NCBI RefSeq assembly: GCF_933775445.1 | Contig: NC_065877.1 | Span: 18,290,001-18,354,000 of the forward strand | DNA length: 64,000 nucleotides | Direction: 5' to 3' | DNA from: Argentina anserina | Taxonomy: Eukaryota; Streptophyta; Magnoliopsida; Rosales; Rosaceae | Position numbers and translations under genes: made by a program | Shown here: one piece after another, positions 12,263-22,744 of the stretch | How positions within the stretch are numbered: the stretch's first letter is position 1 | How the letters are laid out: the number at the start of each line of letters is the position of its first letter | Notes under the pieces: model-generated | Database searches by the model: none | Told to the model about the DNA's origin: nothing | Seen by the model: the letters and a program-made list of their open reading frames with translations, nothing else

Positions 12263-12874
12263 CTGTACAGAAAAACAATATCCTCAATATCTGTGGTACT
12301 GTCAGGCCTCGGTACACTCATAGTGTAAAATAAAATCTTCTTGGACTGAAATCCAAAGAATATGTTAATAATCATTAATCTCACAGTTCATACCTGGAAG
12401 TACGAATCAGTTGGATAAACCATAAACCATTACTTTAGGTAAGTAACTCTCGCTGAATAACTCGGTCAAATAGGTGCACATTATAACCTGCAAAAGAATA
12501 CAAGTCCCAGACAGAGTGACTTATAATTCTCATGATGGCCTAGGTTTGAGATTCAGTCTCATGGCATGATAGAGCCTCAACCTTTGGGGGTGAATCATAG
12601 GACCCCCAAGTAGTTTATGGTTCCACCAAGCAGACCAACGCCATCTGCAACAAAATTGAGAATAATTATGGCATACTGAGACAGGCAGACAGCTGAGCTC
12701 AGAGGGGATTATCAAAAAAAATATTCGTGTTCGAGATAGGGGAGAGACTAACCTACTGTTAGAGTGCCTTTACCAAATTCATCCACAAAGCAATTAATAT
12801 CAGTGAGAATGAATACTCTTCTGATACTATTATTGGTATTACAATGCTCCAGAGATATGATAAGTAATTGCATC
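12263..12874 (-). pseudogene. MSH5: MSH5 fragment A: C-terminal ATPase exons
   Basis: Four consecutive exons match the end of the MutS ATPase domain. 12753-12874 carries the Walker B and signature segment VDEFGKGTLTV; 12582-12644 continues DGVGLLGGTINYLG and then PPK; 12434-12487 reads VIMCTYLTELFSESYLPK; 12263-12345 reads FYTMSVPRPDSTTDIEDIVF. Introns are short with GT-AG ends and compatible phases. A C5 run at 12603-12607 (G5 on the coding strand) carries one extra base and shifts the frame inside the second exon. The sequence before VDEFGKG does not resemble MSH5, and the Walker A exon and the terminal helix-turn-helix exons are missing. This C-terminal block lies upstream of the N-terminal block, so the two are not one collinear gene. 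Confidence 0.82.
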
Positions 12875-12982
12875 CTGACAACCACCAAGTAGGTCTAAAG
12901 CCATAATATATGTTGAGGAGGTTACCTATTATCACAATATCACTTCGCAACATAATTGGTCGAGTAAGATGTTATTTCCGAG

Positions 12983-13193
12983 AGCCCTGAATTAACTTTC
13001 AGATCTCAGTATTTTCAAAAGCATAAACAAAGCATTTTAGCAGGCAGTAAGAACTGAGGATATTTGCACTGATCTTTTTCCAGGTTGTATCACTACACAA
13101 TCGTTCCACTTTGACGAATGAAATTAGCCAACCCTAAATTCTCAAAGCCTGCAAGAAACATAAGAGATTGCTTCTTACTCAAATCTTGATAAG
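12983..13193. repeat. Dispersed duplication of about 210 bp, copy 1
   Basis: It recurs at 15744-15955 in the same orientation (shared landmarks GCATTTTAGCAGGCAGTAAG and AACATAAGAGATTGCTTCTT). On the minus strand it contains an acceptor TTTCTTGCAG followed by a short open frame (GFENLGLANFIRQS) here; small indels close that frame in the other copy. Confidence 0.88.
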
Positions 13194-13259
13194 TCCAAGA
13201 ACAAAAGTCGTATACAAAAATGCTCAATTGGCTGACACCCAAAATCAAAACAGAACAAC

Positions 13260-13640
13260 AGGATAATTAGAAAGACCATAACCCCTAAATACCACCAACC
13301 CGACAAAAAACAGAACAACCAAAGAGAAGCTTACACAGAACTTAATCAGTGAAAAACCCAGGATAGCTATTCCTAGCTCGATCATGTAACCTCCTCACCC
13401 TCTGTCAGTATCAAGTAACCCAGGATAATTAGAAATACCATAACCCCTAAATACCACCAACCCGAAAAAAAAAACAGAACAACCAAATAGAAGCTTCCCG
13501 GAACTGAATCAGTGAAAAACCCAGGAGAGATACTCCTAGTTTGATCATGTAACCTCCTCACCCTCTGTCAGTATCAAGTAACCCAGAATAATGAGAAAGA
13601 CCATAACATCTAAATACCACCAACACAACAAAACACCCTT
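13260..13640. repeat. Tandem repeat, about 163-bp unit, 2.3 copies
   Basis: Unit 1 (13260-13422) begins AGGATAATTAGAAAGACC and ends with CAGTATCAAGTAACCC. Unit 2 (13423-13585) repeats it with scattered changes and a longer A run. A third, partial copy continues to about 13640. The units contain no obvious gene. Confidence 0.88.
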
Positions 13641-14004
13641 ATCAAGAACACCAATCCAAAAAAAGAAAAACACCAAACCCAAATTTGCATTTCAAACGCA
13701 AAAAAAACAAAACAAACAAACAAACAAATTAAAAGCAAAATCACAACCCAAATCCGCGAACAACCCGAAATGAACACCCGCCCTCTCTCATCTTTCATTA
13801 AGAATGCGGTTGCCCTCTGTAAAAAATTAAAAAAACAAAAATAAAAACCCAATTTTACTCATCGCCAATTAGATATTTCAAATGCATTGGCTAATAAAAC
13901 CTTGGAGGAAAAATTACAGCAGCAATATATGGAGTACCTCTTTACAGATAGACAGAACAAAGAATATATTAGCAATGATCAAAAGAACAAAGAGTTAGAA
14001 CTAC

Positions 14005-14067
14005 CTCGGTAATTATAAGAGGACTTTGGTGCTTAAGCCCATGTCGACCCATAAAGAATAATGCAAC
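14005..14067 (-). CDS. Candidate exon, unidentified protein (21 codons)
   Basis: Between the acceptor CTACTTGAG and the donor ACCGAG|GTAGTT lies a 63-bp phase-0 frame, VALFFMGRHGLKHQSPLIIT plus E. The composition is protein-like. A link to the MSH5 fragments is possible by position, but I see no convincing similarity. Confidence 0.35.
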
Positions 14068-15743
14068 CTCAAGTAGCCACACAAAAAATAAAGCAAATTG
14101 ATATGTTAATTAGATGCACAGATTTCGCACTCAATTAATCCAGAACCCCTTTAGCCTCCATAGGTCTAGATTTGTGGCCATGTATAGCCATTTCAAATTG
14201 CTACACCAAATTGAATACCAAATATGATTCAATATACTTCTGTAGTTACATTACATTATAAGAATCATTTACATCTGTTGGAATATGCAGAAACTTTGAG
14301 AAATTAAAATAATGACTTGAACAGAGCAGAACTACATGACCAAATGTTTGGGTAAATTTTTCAATCCTCCTTCTTCCTACTTCCTACATAAAAAAAATTA
14401 AAATTAAAAAAAAAGACTGATCATAAACATATATGAAAATGAATCACAACATATATCAAACCAACATGAATAGAGAAAAAAAATTGAAAACTTCCAGTAC
14501 AAAGATCACCTAAAATCAGGTGGCCATGTTGTGTGCTCAGTATATGATCTTTACAATTGCAGGTTAGGAGTTCCACAAACATTCACCTGCAGTCAGTATA
14601 CAAAATTACATTAGTTTATAAACATATTTACACTAATTTATAGGCCACATTTGAATTGGCACACAAAAGAATCCCTACAGTGCAGAATGAAACAAACTAC
14701 TACAGTGAACATATGACACATTTCTATGAAGCACATACGCACACGAACGCAAGTTTCTCAATTAAAGACCAACCTGAACTAATAGACCATTGTTTTCAAA
14801 TAGTAATTTATTTTCTTAGCAACCAAACGGCATAAAACAAAATTCAAAAAGTATATAGCATAGAATCCGAATCAAACACTCACAACTGCATCTAGACCTT
14901 AGACAATCCACATTTGGGATTGGAGATGAGGAACCCCTACCTACAATAAAGAAAAAAAAATCAGGGATATGTAAATACTAAATACCTACAACCTCAATAA
15001 ACTCAAAAATGAAACACTGAAATTATGGGAAAGAATGCTTACAGTTACATGGATAGGGGATCCTTGAGATTTCTTATTACAGGTACCTGCAATTAAGTAA
15101 TGAAAAATTCGTTGTGATCCAGAGCTGGCACCTGCAATTAATGAATAATTCAAACCTCAGTCACAGTAAAGAAATCCATGACCAATTGCATATCTGGTAA
15201 TTGCACGTCAACAATTGCATAATGAACTATATAAATGAATCTAAGAAAAGTTGTTTAAGTAGTTTCAAACATGCAACCTGAAATTATTGGCACTAAATCG
15301 TTATACCTCGAATCCTCGACATGAAATTTATGTTGAGCCTTTGCAGAATCAAAAATGGTACAACAAACAACATAAGCATGTTTTGAATACAAATTAGAGA
15401 TATCAAATGGAATCCATCAAACATGCTTTTAACAATATTGTCCATTGTAATGAATTCTATCCGAAACATCAAAGCTTTATATATAAAGCCCATAAGTCAA
15501 AACTTACAAAGATAACAACTTAAACTAAGCATTACTTTTGAGTTGAGTATTACCTTCGATTTACTCCCATAAGCTGAAAATTAGGGAAACAAAAAATCCC
15601 ATTAAAACTTGGTTTATATAAGTCAACCAAACGTAAAATATGTAAAAAGCAAAAACAAAAAAAAAACTTAAACTACTGATCCAATTCTTCTTCTAACTTT
15701 CTTCAGTTTAGAATTAAATAGTGTGCAAAACCCTGACCTTCTG

Positions 15744-15955
15744 AGAGCTCTAAAATTAACTTTCGGACCCCAGTATTTTCACAGCATAAACGAAGCATTT
15801 TAGCAGGCAGTAAGAACTGAGAATATTCTCACTAACCTTTTTCCAGGTTGTATCACTACAAAATCATTCAACATTGACGAACGAAATTAGCCACCCCTAA
15901 ATCTCAAAGCCTGCAAGAAACATAAGAGATTGCTTCTTACTCAAATATTGATAGT
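15744..15955. repeat. Dispersed duplication of about 210 bp, copy 2
   Basis: Second copy of 12983-13193, about 2.8 kb away in the same orientation, with point changes and small indels. It is followed directly by a short tandem repeat. Confidence 0.88.
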
Positions 15956-15993
15956 TACGAAATATATAATAAATTAGCTGCAAGGTCAGCCAA

Positions 15994-16077
15994 GGCACAA
16001 TGAGAGCTGCTCAAAGTTCCAAAGTTCTCATATTTAGCTGCATTAGTGGCACAATGAGAGCTGCTCAAAGTTCCAAA
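15994..16077. repeat. 54-bp tandem duplication
   Basis: GGCACAATGAGAGCTGCTCA and the following bases occur at 15994 and again at 16048. The 54-bp period keeps frame on the minus strand, where each unit reads FGTLSSSHCA, but there is no evidence that it is translated. Confidence 0.8.
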
Positions 16078-16770
16078 CTTCCCATATCTAGCTGCATCAG
16101 TCCAGCATATACTGACAGATTCGTATGACCATTTAAGAAAGCCACAAACATGAACTCCATAAATGATATCATAAGAGAATAAAAGATAAATTACAAAAAG
16201 ACTTTTTTTTAAAAAAGGTGAGGTAAAAATGGGAGTTGATGTAGAAAAAGCGCACCTGGGCACAATTGTATTTGATACAGAGCTTTGTTCTAACAGCTTG
16301 TGCACTATGTCTAAAAGTTGTTGTACCAAAATCTCCCATCAGTTAGTTGCACCTCAAGTCATATTCAGTTGTAATCCTGCATAAAAAATAAGGGTATCCT
16401 GCAAAGAAGCACATAAGCCACATGCATACAAAGTGATTCAGTGTACACATTAAGTAATATGAGGTTTTTATCGATAACATTATTAAGAAGCTTAAAAGTT
16501 TTATCACGGGTTGTCAGCAAACATCGAAAGACAAATTTATGCATAGCATTGTGGATCTCCAAGGACTGACACCCTATATTCAGGCCATCATTTTAAAAGA
16601 ACGTATTGTTACACTCCACGAGTTTATGACAAACCATTTCCTCCTACCTGACCAAAAAAAAGTAATCAGCATGTCTCTATCATTCCCAAATATATAGAAA
16701 AAAACGGATTTAAAGATCAACAGGAAAGAGCCCCAATTCTGGGTTACTTAATACAAGAGAAAATCTTTAC

Positions 16771-16823
16771 AAAACCTTTAACAATGTCATCCCTTAGATT
16801 ATCCATAAAATCTCCAGGGGATT
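16771..16823 (-). CDS. Candidate exon 2 of the unidentified gene
   Basis: The acceptor TTTTGCAG leads into a frame reading ESPGDFMDNLRDDIVKGF when joined to the exon at 18754-18904, whose single overhanging G completes the first codon (GAA). Two donors are possible (AAAG|GTTTTG or TTTT|GTAAAG). The phase match across a 1.9-kb intron supports a real gene 5' end here. Confidence 0.45.
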
Positions 16824-17950
16824 CTGCAAAAGTGAACGCAGAGTATTTACGTCCTTGATAATATGTTGGCTATCGCTCCTACCTGTTATGAAGACATGAG
16901 TTCAGTGATCTTATTCTCTTATGTCTCTGCAATAGAACCTTTCTTTAGGTCTGACATTAGAGAAAAGATCCATCTAAGTCTACAAATTTTCCCACATCCA
17001 AGCGATTGCCCACATTCCCAATAGAAGATATTAACAAACAACTGAATTGATTAATACTGAGAATTGAAAGTAATATTGTTCAATTGATGAAACTGAGTTA
17101 TAAAAGTCAGTAATCTGTGAAGATGAAGCAAGAAACTTAGAATCCAGCTATATAACTTGAAGCACGAATTGTTCAAACAAAATAACCTATTTGGTCAATG
17201 TAATTTGTTCTTCTTCTTAATCAGTCCCCTTGTAATGAACAATGAATGATATCTTATTACACTATACCGACGAAGAAAATCCATGATGTGGTTTGAGTGT
17301 AGTATCAGTTGATTAATTGATAGATTTAAACTGAGCTAAGACAACTACGATCAATATATCTCTACATGAGGTTTGCAAACAGTCAAGAACAGTTATATGA
17401 AGCTTTCCATGTTAATATCCAAAAACAGAACAGAATGCTAGACCACAATTTACACTGGAAACAAACTAAACAAGTGACACTCAAATATTGCAGTAAACTA
17501 AAAATTGACAACAAAAGTAGTAATCTCTCTGTTCACATACCAAACTTTAGTGACATCATTAGACGCCAATACATAACAAATACCAGTCCCTTGCTCAATC
17601 TGTGACATTTAAGAGGATATCAACATGTCATCAGATAAGAACAATGTATCAGCAATATCAACCAAAATAAAGGTTCACTAACTATCAGAAATATAAGAAA
17701 TCAGAGCAAAGGTACACAATTGAAAACTTACTCAAATATTCCAATCATGCACTTTATCCATACTGCTTACCATCGAAACGGAACGGTCCAAAGTAAATAC
17801 AATCGAAATTGGTGACACATAACCAACAAAAAAAGCTATATCAGTAATAGAGAGAAAATGTATATAGATTGAATAAAAAAATAGCTGAAAATATTACTTT
17901 ACCTCCACCCACCTACAGACCTAAGCTTAATAATGTATCCATTAATCCAA

Positions 17951-18652
17951 TATTGAAGTACATAAATGCCCAAGCAGAATACTTATGTGCAATTATAGCC
18001 ATGCAACTAGAGAATCAATTCACCAATCAAATCAAATCAAATCCTCACTAATGGAGGATTCTCTGGGTACTCTACCTGTTGAATAAGAATAACTGTAGTG
18101 AGAAGTCTATCCCAAAGGACCCAAACCCAAGTGATTTCAGTATCTTAAATAGTGCCTGGTTATACAGGTCAAAGACAATTGAAGACTCAACGTAGTCATA
18201 TACAGGACAAAGCCAAATGAGACTCAAATAAATAAACAAACTTCACAGTAGGATTCTCAAACAGAATTTGATGGAGGGATAAATAAGTTCATCAAATGTA
18301 TTGGATTGCTATTGAATCAGATTCCAAATATTGCGAGCAGCCTAGGTGGAACTGAGAATGAAGAAAACAATATAATAACAGAGGCACAACCTAATATCGA
18401 AAATGGCTAAATTTCTCTTGATGAAACAATTAGACCAAATTAGAATCCATTTAGGGAAATAAATTTCTTAAAAGTCATCCAGTTCTGTTTAAGATGCAAC
18501 GTCATAGCAAAGTATATATATGCCGAGGCAGAATACTAAGTAACAAAACAGGCAAGTGGAACAATAACATTGTCTATACTTGTGTGCAATTGTAGCCCTG
18601 CAACTAGAGAATCAATTCACCAATCAAATCAAATCCTCACTAATAGGATAAA
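17951..18652. repeat. Direct repeat pair (about 100 bp) flanking unrelated sequence
   Basis: Copy 1 spans about 17951-18052 and copy 2 about 18507-18652, sharing GCAACTAGAGAATCAATTCA and the following CCAATCAAATC motif. Copy 2 has about 40 extra bases inserted in its first half. It is one more local duplication in this region. Confidence 0.75.
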
Positions 18653-18753
18653 CAAAATCAAATGAAGGCTATGGATCATATAAGGCTGCTAAAAAAACAA
18701 TTAAGGAAACAACACACCATTATAGTCAACATCAATAGTAAAAAGTCAAGTAC

Positions 18754-18904
18754 CTGAAGAGTATCCAAACTTGACCTCGGGAGGCTTAAAGGGATAAGTC
18801 ATTAGAGCGACACTTTGTACTGAGTCACCCTGTCCTTGGTTGGTTCCATTGAATATGTCGTCGTCTTCTTCAGGAAACGCAGAGATGCCCGAATCTCCAC
18901 CCAT
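18754..18904 (-). CDS. Candidate first coding exon of an unidentified minus-strand gene
   Basis: An ATG at 18904 opens a stop-free 151-bp frame, MGGDSGISAFPEEDDDIF and onward to YPFKPPEVKFGYSS, ending in CAG|GTACTT. An in-frame TGA lies just upstream, so the start is well bounded. The region has the raised GC and codon-like texture of a 5' exon, unlike the AT-rich DNA downstream. The family is not recognised; the acidic N-terminus suggests a nuclear or cytosolic protein. It could be the true 5' end of the locus into which MSH5 pieces were placed. Confidence 0.5.
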
Positions 18905-19041
18905 CTTCTTTCACTCAGAAACCCTAGAAATTTGGGAAAACACCCAAATGATGATTGAAGACATAAAATCAAGATCAGAAACCCTAGGAGTGCCACGCAT
19001 AATCAATCGAGAAAGCAAAACCCTGAGAAATTCGGACTCAC

Positions 19042-19135
19042 CTCTTGAGAACCGATTGAGAGTCGGCGCCTGAGATTTCTTGGCCGGAGCTGTGCCGCTG
19101 GCCCCTGGGATGTTGTCTTGGTTGACAGAAGCCAT
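19042..19135 (-). CDS. Alternative upstream exon or upstream ORF
   Basis: An ATG at 19135 opens MASVNQDNIPGASGTAPAKK and ends at a textbook donor, AAGAG|GTGAGT. Its phase does not join the ATG of the exon at 18904, but it could join internal acceptors of that exon, giving an alternative N-terminus. Read without splicing it is a short upstream ORF. A GA-rich tract (19158-19190 on the plus strand, CT on the coding strand) just upstream is typical of plant 5' leaders. Confidence 0.4.
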
Positions 19136-19391
19136 GGAGAAACCCGAATTGGAGGAAGAGAGAGAAGAGAGGAGAGAGAGAGAGAGAGAGCCGAAGAGTT
19201 GGGTCTGTCGTTGGCGTTTCAAATTGAGAGAGAGAGCCGGCGTCGTATCTCTACGAATTTTTTTTTCCGAACGTTGCAATCTTCAACGGCTAGTTTTTTT
19301 TTTCTTTGTTAGAAGTGGGCTTTAACAAAGCCCTAACAATTTTACCAAAAAATTTAAAAGCCCTAACAAGGCAACAAGAATTTTTAGTGGG
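19136..19391 (-). promoter_or_regulatory. Probable 5' leader and promoter of the minus-strand gene
   Basis: GAGAGA repeats at about 19158-19190 (CT repeats on the sense strand) and moderately GC-rich sequence precede the ATG at 19135. No clear TATA box was seen. The position is consistent with a leader, but there is no direct proof of transcription. Confidence 0.3.
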
Positions 19392-19556
19392 TTAATTTTT
19401 CTGTTCTTGTTAATGGTGTTCCTACACCTTCTATTAAACCTATTAGAGGGCTGAGGCAGGGTGATCCCCTCTCACCTATTTATTTATCCTTTGTTTAAAA
19501 CCTCTCATTAGACATCTTAATGAGCTCACTGCTAGTAGCTAAGTCTCATGTTGGTA
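19392..19556 (+). mobile_element. LINE C, left part: reverse transcriptase fragment
   Basis: The plus-strand frame contains the RT motif region GLRQGDPLSP, preceded by VNGVPTPSIKP, as in plant L1-type elements. A stop follows shortly. The element is interrupted at 19556 by minus-strand LINE sequence and resumes near 24316. It is strongly decayed. Confidence 0.75.
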
Positions 19557-22500
19557 TTTTTTTTTTTAATACAAGGGAGTCAAAAGACCCAAACAAACAA
19601 CAAGAAACAAACTAAGTAACATAAGCTACTAATCTAGGTCTAGTAGTTCCACACAAGTCATAAAGGGAAACAATAATAGCTTGCGGGGGAGGCTGCTGAA
19701 AAAACTGAACTCCAAAAGCAGAATCAATGTTGGCTTTCGAGAGGATATCAGCAACCATGTTAGTCTCTCTATAACTATGTGATCGAAATCTCACATATAG
19801 AGAGCATGTTCTTGAGAAAAACACACTTATTCAACATACTGTAAAGCGGATGGAACTCATCAATACCATTCTTCATCATACTAACCAAAAGCTCAGAATC
19901 AGATTCAATGAGAAGAGAGGTGCAGTGTAAGGAGTAAGCCAATTTAAGACCAAGTAACATACCCCAGGCTTCAGCTTCAAGCACATAACCTTTCCCTAAG
20001 CTGGCAGAGAAACCAAAAATTCAAACCCTATTAGAATATCTTAAAACACCACAAGCACCAATAAAACCATTTTGGGATCTAGCACCATCAACATTTAGTT
20101 TCATCCAACCTGGAGGAAGCTTAGTCCAACAAAGAATCACCAAGATATTTTTATGGTTCTGAGGTTGAATAGAGATAGCATTGGACCATTCTATAGCAGC
20201 ATTAATGATAATAGAAGTAGGATCTAAAGACATTGTAAACACTGGGTCAAAAAGTTTCTTGCACCACCACTTCCAGATGAACAAACATGTAAATATAAAG
20301 ACATTAACCCAGTGCAAACCACCATAACAAACAGACTTACAATGAGTATTAGCATCCAACCATCCATTCCAATCCAGAGACCTAGTTCTAGCAATTAAAC
20401 TAGGACAAATAATATTGCTCCATACCTCTTTAGCAGTTTTGCAGTCCCTAAATAAGTGGAGAAGGTTTTTAGGGTAGTTGGGGCATGTAGAGCAGTTAGT
20501 GTTAGTAGTAAAATATTTTTTAGCTCTCTCCACATTAGATAAGATTCTTTCATGGCAGATAAGCCAACAAAAGGTTTTAAGTTTTGGGGGAATAGCAAGC
20601 TTCCAAATGTAGTTCCAAGGGAAAGAAATGAGATTATCTTGTTGCATAAGGCACAAATAAGTAGAATTAACAAAAAAAATTCCAGTAGAAGTAGCTCCCC
20701 ATATGAGTTTATCAGAATCTCCACCATCAAAATTCACCGGAATTTGAACAATTTCATTAATAGTGTCATCATCAAGGACTGAATGCAAGAAATTCAAATC
20801 TCATCCATCATCATTCCAGCATTGATTAACATGAGGGAAGAATCAATATTAGAAGCATTTAAAACCCTAGAGCATAAAGGACCAGATCCTAACCAATTAT
20901 CCTTCCAAAAATTAATACTTTTACCACCACCAATGCTCCATTGCAGGCCTTGAGTTAAGAGTATAATTCCATAAACTACTCCTCTCCAAGTACTAGAACA
21001 GCTTGAAGGAGAGACATAATTATCAAAAAATAAAGGCACAACTTTCACATACTTCTTAAAAAGAACATCATACCACAACCCTCTATCATTTGGAAACATC
21101 CTCCAACTGAGCACTAACATAGCTTGGTTCATGTGCACAGCTTTCTTCAGACCCAAACCACCATTTACTTTAGGTTTGCTCACCATATCCCAATTGATAG
21201 TTTATCCAAGGAATTACATATTGAAACAGGGAGTTTAACCGTTTGCATGGCATAGATAGGCATAGAGGTGGTTACAACTTGAACTAAGACTAACCTCTCA
21301 GCAAAATTAAGAGTTTTACTTTTCCACCTAGCTAATTACTGCACACATTCTCCACAGTAGGTTTGTAAGTATACTTAGAAACGGTAGAATAATTAGAGGC
21401 ATCCCCAAGTAACTTGCTAAATCATCAATGAGAGCAGAGCCACATATTCTACTAATCTTTCTAGCCAATATCCTACTAGTATTGGAAGAATAAAATAGTA
21501 TAGACTTGCTAAAACTAACCTCCTGAACTGAGAGATCACAAAACACATCCAAGCAGTTCTTGAGCACCCTAGTTTGATCACAGCTGGCTTTAGAAAAAAG
21601 AATATGGCCATCTGCAAAAAAAAAAACAAATGAGAAACGGGAGGTCCATAACCAGAAGCTTTAACAGGTTTCCATCTCTTAACATCAACCGCACACTGAA
21701 TCAAGTGAGATAATTTTTCTATACAAAGGACAAAAAGGTAAGGTGATAGAGGATCACCTTGCCTAATGCCTTTACTAGCAGAAAAATAAGAAGAAAGATC
21801 CCCATTGACACAAACCTAGAACCTTGTAGTCAAGACACAACTCATAATCAGCTTAATGAGACTAGCAGGGATGTGAGCTTCAGTAAGGATAGATTTAATA
21901 AAACCCCAAATTAGTCAGTCTATCATAAGCTTGCTTTTGAAAGGTCAATCTTACATGCCATGTAACCCTTAGCACTTTTGGAACGCTGGAATTTATGAAG
22001 AACCTTTTGAGCAATAATAATATTATCAAATATTTGTCTCCCGGGACAAAACTAGCTTGGTTTGGTCCAATAAGATCAGAAAGATAAGGATGTAACTTGG
22101 CAACAATGACTTTAGAGATGATCTTATACATGGTAGAACACAAACTAATAGGCCTAAATAGAGCCATATATTGGGGGCAAGCCACTTTAGGAACAGGGTA
22201 ATGAGAATGTGGTTCAAACCATTTGGAATAGCACCAGAAGAAAAGGCAGAAGAGACTAAGGCAAAGACCACATTACCAACTAGTTTCCAGTATTTTGAAA
22301 AAAGAGAGCAGGAAAACCATCAACCTCAGGGGCTTTAAACTACCAATATTAAAAATAGCTTTGTGCACTTCAGTCATAGAGACATTTCTACTCATCCAAC
22401 TAGAAGCAGTAGGGTCTAGAGCAAGAAAAATATGAGGGATGAAAAGAATCAATGCACTCAACAGGTTGATAGGTAAATAGAGATTGAAAGAAGGATGCAG

Positions 22501-22744
22501 CAATGCTTTTCTTACCTTCCATATCAGAGCACATCTTACCATCATGGTCAATAAGACCTTCAATCTTATTCCTTCTTCTTCTAACCAAAGTAGAGAGATG
22601 AAAGAACTTAGTATTCCTGTCACCATTCGGCAACCAAGAGATCCTAGACTTTTGTTGCCAAAAACTAGCTTCTTGATCACGCAAATGCTCATATTCCTGA
22701 ATTAGATCTTTCTCCAAATTAACAAGAAAAAAAGTTATGTTTCC
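19557..22744 (-). mobile_element. LINE A: 5'-truncated L1-type element with RT, zf-RVT and RNase H
   Basis: Reading along the minus strand: the endonuclease-RT linker (from 22744; contains ISWLPNGDRNTKFFH), RT (contains LFRPISLCSTMYKIISKVIV and GPNQASFVPG at about 22.2-22.0 kb), RT C-terminal region (about 21.7-21.3 kb), zf-RVT (about 20.7-20.4 kb, C-H-C residues near CWLICHERIL) and RNase H (about 20.05-19.65 kb, contains LLIESDSELLVSMM). The 3' end is a T run on the plus strand at 19557-19567, i.e. a poly(A) tail on this strand. Several frameshifts and stops break it. The RT catalytic motif reads FADG instead of FADD. Confidence 0.88.

Noticed and set aside
13591..13852. Lysine/asparagine-rich plus-strand frame and its antisense partner
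   Set aside because: They arise from A-rich low-complexity DNA next to the 163-bp tandem repeat.
14546..14588. Short minus-strand block VNVCGTPNLQL between CTGCAG and GTAAAG
   Set aside because: Its phase does not join the next candidate exon at 14005-14067, so the two cannot both be right; the evidence is too thin.
15955..16329. Minus-strand 124-codon frame
   Set aside because: It is created by a 54-bp tandem duplication and intron-like sequence; only a short possible exon (about 16250-16310) could be argued and its acceptor is weak.
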